Source: Trichomonas tenax (Eukaryota > Parabasalia > Trichomonadida > Trichomonadidae). From it: a stretch of 29,690 nt of DNA. Positions 20,663-28,871 of this stretch are shown here, piece by piece. The stretch spans positions 1 through 29,690 of the forward strand of contig JALKBU010000639.1 in the NCBI GenBank assembly GCA_023091735.1, in the 5' to 3' direction. Both the position numbers and the translations under genes were made by a program. Each line of letters starts with the position of its first letter. The stretch's first letter is position 1. The notes beneath the pieces are model-generated. The model was given only the letters and a program-made list of their open reading frames with translations, ran no database searches and had not been told where the DNA came from.

Positions 20663-20673
20663 CAGAGTGACCA

Positions 20674-20679
20674 TTTTTT
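20674..20679 (+). terminator. Pol III T6 terminator of tRNA-Leu
   Basis: Six T directly after the discriminator base. This run is also the first six bases of the right inverted-repeat arm. Confidence 0.85.
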
Positions 20680-20803
20680 CGTAGTTATGATTACTGTTCC
20701 CATTTTCCGCTGTAGTAGATGCCTCGCTTGGCTGATTAAGTGGATATTAGCAAACTTTAGGTGCAATTCTTGACTGATAATATACTGCACTCTGGATAGA
20801 GAA
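20674..20803 (-). repeat. Right arm of the 130-bp perfect inverted repeat
   Basis: Exact reverse complement of 19977-20106. The arm begins with the first base after the tRNA, so the repeat boundary and the tRNA 3' end coincide. Confidence 0.9.
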
Positions 20804-21060
20804 TATTAAGGGTCTGGAATTGTGTTCCTTGTTTTTTACATAACTACTGATCGAAAATCTTTATCAAAACTTGATCAAATAATGTTATCAAAGTTCTGCA
20901 ATAGTATCTTTTTGATGAATTGATGATCATCAATGAAAAATTGTGATTTCTTGAGCAATATTAAAACCCAAGTTATCTAGATCCTACATAATCTATTATC
21001 CAAAAAGATTTTAGAGTTTGTTAAAAAATGAAATGATTTGAGCATCAAAATTGACAAAAA

Positions 21061-23769
21061 ATGGTTGAGGAATTAGTTTTGTATGACAAGGATTTCTTTG
21101 ATCCAAGCATCATTCCTCAAACAGAGTTCCTCAACTGTGTGCTGAATTACTATGAACCTAATCACGTTTCTAACATGGTGCGCTTATTATTTCAAAACTT
21201 TCCACACAACGATTTAAGTTTTGACAACGACGACGAATTCTTTAAGGTAATGATTTGGATCAATCAAATTCTCGCTTACTCAATCACAGAGGAATATTTC
21301 AAAATTAATACTGTTGGAGATTATTTTCAGAGCTCAATAAACATGTTTATCAACATAATTAAGCGATTAGGAAAACTTAGTGATAGAGAAAAAGCAAATA
21401 AATTCTTCGAAATCATTGTTTTTCAATTATCAAAAGGATTTCATCACGATTTATTCCTCGTTTTAATAGAAAACGTAATGAATTCATTCCATAATTACTT
21501 ATTTAAAGATGAACAAATCAGAAGTCACAATTTAACATCTTTAGTTATTCAATTTTGTTTGGGAGGAGCAAAAAAGGTCAAAGAGCGCAAAAAAGAACGC
21601 TTCGTCGACTATTTCATAAACAAAGCAGTGAATTTACTTGCACAAAAAGGATTTATTAAACCAAATGCTTTCGAAATGTACAAAAATAAGATTAAAGAGT
21701 TTGAATGCACAAACAATTACATCATAGCGAAATTCGAAGAATGTTACAATACAAAAGAAAATCTCGAAAATTTACTTAATTCTATTTTATATCCAGAATT
21801 CGGGTTTTTCAAGATGCTTATCGATGAGTGTGGCTCAGATACTATCAAACGCAATGCATTTACAGTATTGATAAAGAATTTGAAAATCCAATATTTTAAT
21901 TTATCAGAAAATAGCCCAGTTGTTAAGAAATGGCCTACAGAATTGATAAAACAGCATTTTCTCCACTGGTATTCGCCAAGCATTAAAATGGTCGAAAATG
22001 AAATTTTATCAAGCGATATTTTTGAGTTAATCTATTACGGAGAGAAAGAAAATGACAACATTCTCGAAACATATGCAAAAATGATTATAGAAAACACTAT
22101 TACAAATGATCCAAAAACATTTATTAATTCACTTCCAGTTATTGGAGAATTTTTAATCTCACACATTGATTTCATCACCAAAATAAGTCACGAATTCGTT
22201 AAAATGATTACTCACCTTCAATCCAAAACAGATATCATTAATTGGTTTGTTATATGCGCAAATGTTCTTCTACAACTTAATGCTTTCAATGACATCGAGA
22301 AGGAACTTGTTATAGCAAAATTATCATCATTGGATCTTGAATTATCAGACTTTTCTACGCAAATCTCAATCTCGTGCATATTATATTATAGCGAAAGATC
22401 AGAATTATTCTTCTCAAACATACAGAATATCATTGAATTAAATATTCTCAAGGAGAAAAACAAAGATGATATTTCATTAGTTCAATTATATTTAGCAAAT
22501 TGCATTTATCACGCGAATGATACGAAATTCAAGGGAGGATTTGCAATTGAACAAAATTTGCTGAACAAACCAAATCCAACAGTATTGATTTCATTAATAT
22601 TGATCGCAAATTCAACAGATTATTTCCAAGAAAATCCGGAAACGACAAATGCATTCTTAAAGTATATTGATGAGAAACTTCTTGATGAAAAGGATAAAGA
22701 TTATGGTTTATATAGCTTACTTTCGACATCAATAAAATCCAATCATGAATATATAATAGATAATGCGCTTCGCAACTATGACAATTCGCAACTAATCGAA
22801 CATTACATATCTAATAGATTTATTTTCTCGATAATTGGCAAAAATGATCTAATCATTCATCATGCTTTAGGATCATCTGTTTTCCACATAGGCAATAAAA
22901 GCCAGATAAAGGAGCTGCCATCTCTTTCAACAGCAGCTCCTTTATTCGAAAAAGTTAAGGCAGAAAAAATTACAATTGATGATAATGATCCAGCAATTCA
23001 AGAAATTTTGCAAATTTACGAATCATTCCAAGATAACTCCGAAGTTACTCCTTATCAGTTGAAGCCTTCTGTGCCAACATACAGTGACGTCTACAGCATG
23101 CTTGTTGATATTGGTTTCTTCGATTATAATTCTTGCAGATTGATAAAGAACTTTAACAAACAATGTGATGCAATCAATGAGCTTTATATCTTGAAGTTCC
23201 CTTGCACAATTAATTGTGGCATCCTCCAAATTGATCAATCAGGCGACTTCAAGTGTACATCTACTCAGTCATTAACGGATCTGTTGAATGATTTATCAAA
23301 TGAAAAAACAGGCATGTTTTCAATACCGCTTTTAAGATATAAATATATAGCTCCTTTAGGTTCTAATTCTCCAAAGAAGGAAGTTGGAAATTCATCAATT
23401 GTGATATTACTAAATGAAGATAATAGTGTGGTCCAAACCAACCGCTTGACAGAAGATATTATGTTCCTGCTAATGGTCAAACCAATTGGAGATTATTATG
23501 AATTGAGGATCATCAACAAGAAATATGATTTCTTCACTCCATTTATTAAGATTGACACCAAGAAGTATCTTCCATGGTTCATACATAAGTCACATTTGAG
23601 CAATTTTATTAGTATTATCTGTATGGCTCACATTATGAGAAACGAAGAGGAGCAAATCGTATTTATGCAAGAAATGAAATCAAGAGCCAATTTTATATAT
23701 TTCCATTATACAAAGACTCACTTATCTTCATTCATTCCTTCTGACTTTGCACAAATTCGTCAAGAATAG
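21061..23769 (+). CDS. Helical protein with C-terminal RapGAP/RalGAP-like domain
   Basis: A 902-residue protein. Residues 1 to about 690 are predominantly helical and HEAT-like without clear motifs, as in the tuberin and RalGAP-alpha families. From about 700 the sequence follows the Rap-GAP domain order: ELYILKFPCTINCGILQID (707 onward) corresponds to the conserved EL..LD..P.RE..KIGVLYV opening; KKEVGNSSIVILLNEDNS (about 772-789) to KRHIGNDIVVIVFQ; FLLMVKPIGDYYELRIINKK to the FIVVQP...YRV strand; and LPWFIHKSHLSNF (837 onward) to LP.LVR.TAINA. The catalytic asparagine thumb of Rap1GAP (N290) corresponds to N777, which is present, while the His and Asp around it are replaced (E774, S778). The insert before the thumb is shorter than usual. 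The expected role is GTPase activation on a Rap/Ral/Rheb-like small GTPase in the cytoplasm; substrate unknown. The homology is by eye and should be treated as moderate. Confidence 0.65.
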   Translation: MVEELVLYDKDFFDPSIIPQTEFLNCVLNYYEPNHVSNMVRLLFQNFPHNDLSFDNDDEFFKVMIWINQILAYSITEEYFKINTVGDYFQSSINMFINIIKRLGKLSDREKANKFFEIIVFQLSKGFHHDLFLVLIENVMNSFHNYLFKDEQIRSHNLTSLVIQFCLGGAKKVKERKKERFVDYFINKAVNLLAQKGFIKPNAFEMYKNKIKEFECTNNYIIAKFEECYNTKENLENLLNSILYPEFGFFKMLIDECGSDTIKRNAFTVLIKNLKIQYFNLSENSPVVKKWPTELIKQHFLHWYSPSIKMVENEILSSDIFELIYYGEKENDNILETYAKMIIENTITNDPKTFINSLPVIGEFLISHIDFITKISHEFVKMITHLQSKTDIINWFVICANVLLQLNAFNDIEKELVIAKLSSLDLELSDFSTQISISCILYYSERSELFFSNIQNIIELNILKEKNKDDISLVQLYLANCIYHANDTKFKGGFAIEQNLLNKPNPTVLISLILIANSTDYFQENPETTNAFLKYIDEKLLDEKDKDYGLYSLLSTSIKSNHEYIIDNALRNYDNSQLIEHYISNRFIFSIIGKNDLIIHHALGSSVFHIGNKSQIKELPSLSTAAPLFEKVKAEKITIDDNDPAIQEILQIYESFQDNSEVTPYQLKPSVPTYSDVYSMLVDIGFFDYNSCRLIKNFNKQCDAINELYILKFPCTINCGILQIDQSGDFKCTSTQSLTDLLNDLSNEKTGMFSIPLLRYKYIAPLGSNSPKKEVGNSSIVILLNEDNSVVQTNRLTEDIMFLLMVKPIGDYYELRIINKKYDFFTPFIKIDTKKYLPWFIHKSHLSNFISIICMAHIMRNEEEQIVFMQEMKSRANFIYFHYTKTHLSSFIPSDFAQIRQE

Positions 23770-24037
23770 CATTCGGATTATTTTGTTTATTCTAAAATTT
23801 ATTTTTTTTTAATTGTAATATTAATGAGAGATTCTTTATAATTTTTCATCGATTGCTAAATCTATTTAGGAATCAAATAATCAAAGTTATAATAAAGAAG
23901 CAGTCAGGTATTCTCAGTTTCTGTTAATAAAAAGTCATGAAATGTCTTTCCTATTGATGTTTAGGAACATTTTAGTTTTTGACAATGTAAAATTATTTTA
24001 CACGACAACTGTCATAACAAAAAGTGACGTTTAAATA
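23770..24037. other. Spacer before the histone-fold gene
   Basis: A 268-bp AT-rich spacer between two genes of the same orientation. No open frame. It contains the probable promoter of the downstream gene. Confidence 0.5.
24012..24017 (+). promoter_or_regulatory. Possible initiator (Inr) of the histone-fold gene
   Basis: TCATAA lies 26 bp before the ATG at 24038 and fits the trichomonad-type initiator TCAY[TA]. Short motif, modest weight. Confidence 0.3.
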
Positions 24038-24322
24038 ATGTCAACTGAAAATGAACAAAAACAACAAACAATCATTAAAAAATCAGATATGAAGAAAATT
24101 CTCAAAGCAAACAACGAAATAGGAAAACTTTGTAATGGATTTGATCATCTAATGGCAATCGTTGTTGAACAATTTGCAAAAGATTTAATTGAAGCTTCTT
24201 TAAATGAAGAAAAAACATCTATTGAATTAGAAAAATTAATTAATGCGATCAATACTGAGAAAAAGTACGATTTTCTTCAAACAATAATTCCAAAATTCCC
24301 ACAGACAAAAGGAAAGCAATAA
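24038..24322 (+). CDS. Histone-fold protein, NC2-alpha/DRAP1 or NF-YC-like
   Basis: A 94-residue protein made almost entirely of one histone fold. DMKKILKANNEIGKLC (residues 17-32) corresponds to the first helix and loop of NC2-alpha (ARIKKIMQxDEEIGKVA); the EIGK is shared. HLMAIVVEQFAKDLIEAS forms the long central helix. TSIELEKLINAINTEKKYDF then L80 and IIP match the third helix and the FDFL..IVP ending common to NF-YC, NC2-alpha and CHRAC/Pol-epsilon small subunits. The family forms heterodimers with an H2B-like partner, and in NC2 the dimer binds TBP and represses initiation. No partner gene is in the window. The stop context TAAA agrees with the trichomonad polyadenylation signal. Which of the H2A-like subfamilies it belongs to cannot be settled by eye. 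Confidence 0.7.
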   Translation: MSTENEQKQQTIIKKSDMKKILKANNEIGKLCNGFDHLMAIVVEQFAKDLIEASLNEEKTSIELEKLINAINTEKKYDFLQTIIPKFPQTKGKQ

Positions 24323-24448
24323 ATTTCATCGGAAATCATTATTGTCTATGTTGGATATAATAAATATGTTATTTACTCGCTTTAATATTTAAAATACAGG
24401 CTTTTACAACAATATAAATAAAAAAAACTAAGTTGACAAACAAAAGAA

Positions 24449-25729
24449 TTATGGCGAAAGATTGATCTTTTCCATGATTCTAGCAACTCTTAGATATTCT
24501 GAAGGGGATTTTCCAACAGACTTAAGAATCTCATCAAGACCGTCTGAAGCTGTTGCTCCGCGCTTTGGTGGCTCATACTCTCTCGGCTGCTTCTTAAACA
24601 TGCCCAGGATCTTCTCATATTTAGTCAAGTTATCGAGTGCGATCGCCGTTTGCTGGAATTCTATCAAGTTCTTGAGTTCTGCTTGCCTGAAGTTTGGATT
24701 GATGTTTAGGGCCATAGGAAGCAGTGCAGAGTCGTACATAGCCATACTTACCATCTTTAATGGATACTGCGAATCAGGATACTTATTGCTCGTTTCAAAA
24801 TGAAGCAGGTGAAGAATCATAAGCGATCTTTGGTTGAATGGAGAAGATTCTAAAGATCTGAGATAATATGAACACAAATCTGGAATAGTCGCTTCAGCAA
24901 CGAGTTTTACGAATTCTTTGAATGTCTCATCCATCTGCAGTATCTGGTTGATGACGAGGAAAGGAAACAGCTCTAATGGATTTGTTATCGATGAAATATC
25001 CATATCATTCACAAATATATTGAATAGGCGGCTCATAACAGTATCAATCATTGGCATTGCGGACTTAACCCAATTTTCAACGAGTTCTGGCTTCGAATAA
25101 AGCTTTGGATGCATGAAATAGAAAGATAAAAAGAAACTTTCAGAGTAAAGTGTTGAAAAAATGAATGTTTCACACATAGATGTGACTGTTAAATCCTTGT
25201 CGCAGCCTAGTTTTGAAAGAATGAAAGGAACAGTTGAGTATTTGAATTCGCTCTGAATAATGTTCTGAAAAACGTCCAATTTTGATTTGACAGAGTACTT
25301 GCGCTCCGAGAAAGAAGTTGTGATGTATAAATAGCGATCTTCGATAATAAATTCAGAATTTGCAGGTAAAACTTCGAGTTCAGGCTTTGTTTCGTCCAGT
25401 ATTGCACAGTATGGAGGGGCATACAAAAGCAGACAACGAGATCCTTTCAAACTGCCGTCTGGTTTAAGAATTACATAAAAACATTTGCAATTTGAACTAA
25501 TTATTGTTTTTTCTTTAGGCTTCTGTTTCGAAGCGTCATCAGATTTAGTATTTCCTGGTATAGTCGTAGAAATAGTTTGAACTTTATTTTCTGGCTGATT
25601 TTTCTCTGTAGAATCTGTTTGCTGCAATGATGGCACTGACATTGTATACTTCTCAATCGGAATTTCAACATCGCCCTTGAAAAACGCATTAAATTGCGCG
25701 AGCTCAGACAATATTTGTTCAAATTCCAT
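24449..25729 (-). CDS. Hypothetical protein, PH-like N-terminal part and helical C-terminal part
   Basis: A 426-residue protein I do not recognise. Residues 1-30 are ordered, and 35-80 are polar and probably disordered (Q, S, T, K-rich). Residues 80-150 alternate short strands (CKCFYVILKPDGSLKG, CLLLYAPPYCAILDE, EFIIEDRYLYITTSF) in a way that suggests a PH-like or other beta-sandwich module. Residues 155-426 are helical, with LTVTSMCETFIFSTLYSES and MPMIDTVMSRLFNIFVNDMD; a GTPase-regulator helical domain such as a divergent RasGAP is conceivable but not supported by a motif. No membrane segment or signal peptide. The gene converges on the histone-fold gene with 126 bp between stop codons. The ATG is preceded by TCATTA, a possible initiator. 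Confidence 0.75.
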   Translation of the reverse strand: MEFEQILSELAQFNAFFKGDVEIPIEKYTMSVPSLQQTDSTEKNQPENKVQTISTTIPGNTKSDDASKQKPKEKTIISSNCKCFYVILKPDGSLKGSRCLLLYAPPYCAILDETKPELEVLPANSEFIIEDRYLYITTSFSERKYSVKSKLDVFQNIIQSEFKYSTVPFILSKLGCDKDLTVTSMCETFIFSTLYSESFFLSFYFMHPKLYSKPELVENWVKSAMPMIDTVMSRLFNIFVNDMDISSITNPLELFPFLVINQILQMDETFKEFVKLVAEATIPDLCSYYLRSLESSPFNQRSLMILHLLHFETSNKYPDSQYPLKMVSMAMYDSALLPMALNINPNFRQAELKNLIEFQQTAIALDNLTKYEKILGMFKKQPREYEPPKRGATASDGLDEILKSVGKSPSEYLRVARIMEKINLSP

Positions 25730-25752
25730 ATCTATATCTTAATGCGTTAACT

Positions 25753-25758
25753 TAATGA
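25753..25758 (-). promoter_or_regulatory. Possible initiator of the 426-residue gene
   Basis: On the minus strand TCATTA lies 23 bp before the ATG, which fits the trichomonad Inr. Upstream of it, AGGGGG...CCCCCT (25768-25793) can form a GC-rich stem. Confidence 0.3.
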
Positions 25759-25839
25759 AAAATCAAAGGGGGCCCAACCAATATTCACCCCCTAATTTAA
25801 ATTTTTGACACATATTTTTTAATTTTATTTTAATTTTAA

Positions 25840-25868
25840 GGAACGCCCGTAAGGTCATTCACTTCACT
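25840..25868 (+). repeat. Left terminal inverted repeat
   Basis: A 29-bp sequence starting GGAACGCCCGTAAGG, matching the reverse complement of 26982-27010 with one C/T difference. Confidence 0.85.
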
Positions 25869-26353
25869 TTAGAGATTGAAACATTAATAACTCAGCAAAT
25901 AACGGATTAAATGAATTTAAAAATAATAAACATGTTTATACACACAATATACTACATATTTTCTCGTATAACCAAGCAAAAACCTTTCACTTTTTTCCTA
26001 TCTCGTTTTTTTTCCTATTTTTTTTTGGAAGCGATTTTTAATTTGTTTTAAAAATTCATTGAATTTTTATTTTTGAGTCTTAGTTTTTCGTTGATAGTAT
26101 CATTGATATATTTACATTATATCAAAACAATAAAAATCGTATCATAGATTTAGTTTACGTGTCAAAAGTGAAGTCAAGTTTATTTAATCGTAGTCATTAG
26201 GACCTAGTTTTGTACAAGGAGTATATTCTTTCTTTTTGAAAAATTTTATGAAATTTAGAATGCCATTACTTAGCTATCTATAATAAAGAGAGGCCGAAAT
26301 TCCATTTTGTCAGAAAATTATGGCATTTTTAACACGATTCTGACAAATCTAAT

Positions 26354-26551
26354 ATGGGTTCAGATATTAGTATTACCAGACATTCATACCCTTATGAGAA
26401 TGGGGCAAGACCTGGAAAATATTCCAATTTTATATTGCCACAGACAAATTTAGATAAATATGAAAAAGAGAAGAATTTAATTGAAGATTTGTATAATCAT
26501 TACCAAAAATATAATTATTACAACATTTTTTGTTATTCTAGTTGCTTTTAG
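26354..26551 (+). CDS. Small doubtful ORF inside the inverted-repeat element
   Basis: A 65-codon frame starting with ATG (MGSDISITRHSYPYENGARP). It has a hydrophilic first half, a charged middle (DKYEKEKNLIED) and a tyrosine/asparagine-rich end. No motif is recognised. It is the only sizeable frame within the 1.17-kb element and could be a remnant, a short real gene or chance. Confidence 0.2.
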   Translation: MGSDISITRHSYPYENGARPGKYSNFILPQTNLDKYEKEKNLIEDLYNHYQKYNYYNIFCYSSCF

Positions 26552-26981
26552 CAAATATTATCATAGGATATTGAAGCTCGAACCCTTAAAAAAATATATG
26601 ATTCACAAATAAAAAAATTAACAGCTTTCAGACAATTTTGCTCTTCGATGCATGCAAGCAAACTGTATGGACACAGTTAATATGTATTAATATAGTAATA
26701 TTGCAAAATCAATTTTCTGGATTGCTTTGAAAAGTTTTTTATGGCTTGTTACTGCTGCATTTATACTCAATGCATACTTTGTTACAAGACTGTGTATCTA
26801 AACAGTGAATTTTATAAAAAAATATCGGAGATCAGTTCGCAATCTTGGTGAAATAGTGAACTTTGATGCATTTCGAAGACAGAATATGAATCGCCTCGTA
26901 AAATAGAGCATCTGAATTTTCGTGAGCAAAAGTCGGAAATTATTTTTAACTAAATTTGGTGAAAGATTCATGATTTTCGTG

Positions 26982-27010
26982 AGTGAAGTGAATAACCTTA
27001 CGGGCGTTCC
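26982..27010 (-). repeat. Right terminal inverted repeat
   Basis: The partner of 25840-25868, with 28 of 29 positions matching. It is followed by GAACCCTTAA; the 11-mer CGAACCCTTAA also occurs at 26579-26589 inside the element. Confidence 0.85.
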
Positions 27011-27874
27011 GAACCCTTAACATTCATTAGTAATTCTATGTCCTAAGGATGTCGGTTTTGGGGGTGCGGGGTGCCTTTAGTTAGAGGTTGGCTCAGTAAT
27101 AAGGGGCTTGTTACATTTAATGAGCGCGTTCGTACTACGCCTTCATTAGCACACTGTACAATAGGGCGCATGAGAGAAACATTCAGCGAGAATCTGTTCT
27201 GGATTTGAACGCAAAACTTCTCAGATTATCTCCCGAGTTTTCAAATCTTAGGGTTTTTGTGCATCTGTTGTTTGCATGCTAGACCATCTTATACAATCCC
27301 TACTAAAATCCGTATCAAAATATGACGAAACTCCGTTTTTTTACCGAAATTTTTACAAACTACTTTTTTTATCTGAATTAGATGGTCTTATGATTTCCAT
27401 CTGTATTTAAAATGCAGGCAAAAAGATATTCTAGTACAAATACATGTTATTTATCTCATATTTTTCACAATATTTAATTAATATTAGTTCTATTGGATGA
27501 ACACATTGTTTTCATATAAATCTCCTATTTCTTTATCATCATGCCACAGAAGCCCATGAATGGAGCGTCAATAGTAAATTAAGTAAAAGAAAGACACCCG
27601 AAAAATCTGACAGGGTATCAAAAAAATTTATTCACAAATTACTCACGATACCACCGAAATTGAATTTTAAGCATCCTGCCCCGCTATTGTCACTTCATCA
27701 TTGAGCTATCATTCATTTACAATTACAAGAACTCACTGATTACAAAATGAACGTCGATATTTGTTTTTGAAGTTTCATGAACGCGGTCTCACTTTATTTT
27801 TCTCTTCACTTTGGTTTAACACAACTCTCAACACAGTCAAAGCACAGTCAAAACAACCTATAAAAAGTGTTGTC
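27011..27874. other. Spacer with a GC-richer patch and hairpin
   Basis: No gene is supported. The patch at 27040-27190 is less AT-rich. It contains a stem, TAATGAGCGCG (27118-27128) against CGCCTTCATTA (27138-27148), with one mismatch and one G-T pair. The rest is AT-rich with scattered stops. Confidence 0.4.
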
Positions 27875-27920
27875 AAAATGTCATGTTGTCACACTTTTAA
27901 AAACTTTTTTGTGACCCGGT
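27875..27920 (-). repeat. Left copy of a 46-bp inverted repeat
   Basis: Its reverse complement begins ACCGGGTCA, continues through an A-rich centre, and ends with GTGACAACATGACATTTT, matching 28662-28706 with a few substitutions and one indel in the centre. The 18-bp end is identical. Confidence 0.75.
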
Positions 27921-27930
27921 ACACACACAC

Positions 27931-27977
27931 AAATGGGGCAGCCCAGCGAGCCCTTGGCTCGCCTTGTGCCCATAAAT
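27931..27977 (+). repeat. Conserved GC-rich hairpin, copy 1
   Basis: TGGGGCA (27934-27940) and TGCCCA (27967-27972) form an outer stem, and GCGAGCC (27946-27952) pairs perfectly with GGCTCGC (27956-27962) across a CTT loop. The 47-base segment is identical in copy 2 (28715-28761). It lies about 110 bp before the start codon of the small gene. Confidence 0.75.
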
Positions 27978-28086
27978 GAAGAAATTATAATGATTTCGTG
28001 ATGTTTTCACAATAAGATTTAAAGATTTTATCATTTGTGGATTAAGTTTAATTTTAAAAATATTATTTTTTTTAATTATAAAGTAA

Positions 28087-28410
28087 ATGGAAGTAGAAGG
28101 AACGTATTGCGGATTCAAGAAATCGTATTTAACGGATTTGCCGCAAACAGCGAGGAAGATTTCAAAATTATTTAATAAGAAAATTGTAAATGATGTTTGG
28201 TTTGATTTGAAGAGTGAACGAATAATTAAGAAAAATACGATAAGGAAAAATAAACAAGAATATCCATATATTTATATACGAAGTTCAGAGGTTTTGATAA
28301 AATATGAAAATGAGGAAATATACGAAAATACGAAAAGGATTGTTGAGATAATGAGAGGAATTAAGATTGACGGAATAGTTAGATTTATGATGAGAAAATA
28401 CTTCTCGTAA
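28087..28410 (+). CDS. Small basic protein of unknown function, copy 1
   Basis: A 107-residue lysine-rich protein starting MEVEGTYCGFKKSYL and ending VRFMMRKYFS. No known domain is recognised. It looks like a compact alpha/beta fold: TARKISKLFNKKIVNDVWFD, then a basic segment with KKNTIRKNKQ, a strand YPYIYIRSSEVLIKY and two helices. It has no signal peptide or membrane helix. The ATG is preceded by AATTATAAAGTAA, conserved in the second copy. A second gene (28872-29195) differs by one base in 324, giving R103 here and K103 there. The surrounding repeats suggest a mobile or amplified unit. Intactness in both copies favours a real gene over a chance frame. Confidence 0.65.
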   Translation: MEVEGTYCGFKKSYLTDLPQTARKISKLFNKKIVNDVWFDLKSERIIKKNTIRKNKQEYPYIYIRSSEVLIKYENEEIYENTKRIVEIMRGIKIDGIVRFMMRKYFS

Positions 28411-28639
28411 ACAGTTGTTATTTTTGTTTTTGGTTGATTTCGGTGTGGAAATGAGGATTTAGGGGCGTTTATGTTGAATTTTTGATGAAAAGTAATGGAA
28501 AACAGTGATTTAGGGTCAAAAATGAAAAGTGCACCGGGTCGATTTATTTTAAAATAAGTCACTTTTCAAAATTTGAGGATTTGCGGGAGTAAATTGGCAA
28601 AATTTGAGGATTTACTGGAGCAAATAAGGGGTTGAAAAA

Positions 28640-28669
28640 GTGCACCGAGTGCATCGAGTGCACCGGGTC
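28640..28669 (+). repeat. GTGCACCG/GTGCATCG mini-array
   Basis: Three 10-base units, GTGCACCGA, GTGCATCGA and GTGCACCGGG, follow each other; a single further GTGCACCGGGTC lies at 28530. Confidence 0.7.
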
Positions 28670-28706
28670 AAAAAAGTATAAAAAAAGGGTGACAACATGA
28701 CATTTT
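28662..28706 (+). repeat. Right copy of the 46-bp inverted repeat
   Basis: It matches the reverse complement of 27875-27920. The two arms bracket gene copy 1, and the right arm is followed directly by the block that begins copy 2. Confidence 0.75.
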
Positions 28707-28714
28707 ACACACAC

Positions 28715-28761
28715 AAATGGGGCAGCCCAGCGAGCCCTTGGCTCGCCTTGTGCCCATAAAT
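28715..28761 (+). repeat. Conserved GC-rich hairpin, copy 2
   Basis: Identical to 27931-27977, including the GCGAGCC-CTT-GGCTCGC stem-loop, and at the same distance from the start codon of the second gene copy. Confidence 0.75.
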
Positions 28762-28871
28762 GAATATATTTAATGATTTCGTGATGTTTTCACGTTAAGA
28801 TTTCGGCACATTTGACATTTAATAGAATTAAGTTTAATTTTAAAAATATTTATTTTTTAATTATAAAGTAA

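Larger units (their letters stand above)
20594..20673 (+). tRNA. tRNA-Leu(AAG)
   Basis: A complete class II tRNA. The acceptor stem GGTCATT pairs with AGTGACC (7 bp, one G-T). The D-arm is GCC...GGC, and the anticodon stem CCAGT/ACTGG encloses TTAAGGC, giving anticodon AAG at 20628-20630. A long variable arm TCC-GCGA-GGG follows, then the T-arm CTGGG-TTCGAAC-CCCAG and discriminator A. CCA is not encoded. There is no intron. The long variable arm and the AAG anticodon both agree with leucine (CUU, and CUC after A-to-I editing). It is transcribed by RNA polymerase III from internal boxes. Confidence 0.95.
25840..27010. mobile_element. 1.17-kb element bounded by 29-bp terminal inverted repeats
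   Basis: The left end (25840-25868) begins GGAACGCCCGTAAGGTCATT and its right counterpart (26982-27010, reverse strand) is the same for 28 of 29 positions. TTAA lies directly outside the left end and six bases outside the right end, so a TTAA target is possible but no clean target duplication is seen. The interior is AT-rich and holds only a 65-codon frame. This suggests a non-autonomous DNA transposon (MITE-like) or a deleted relic. Confidence 0.55.
28411..28714. repeat. Repeat-rich spacer between the two gene copies
   Basis: Its first part resembles the flank after copy 2. It then holds the palindrome TTATTTTAAAATAA (28544-28557), two variants of TTTGAGGATTT-GCGGGAG (28573 onward and 28606 onward) and a small tandem array of GTGCACCGAGTGCATCGA (28640-28669). 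Confidence 0.6.

Noticed and set aside
26576..26590. GGGTTCGAGC on the minus strand, resembling a Pol III B box / tRNA T-loop
   Set aside because: No T-stem pairing, no A box or acceptor stem at the right distance.
27897..28118. 73-codon minus-strand frame over the GC hairpin
   Set aside because: It runs against the small gene and depends on the palindromic block; the equivalent frame is not kept at the second copy.
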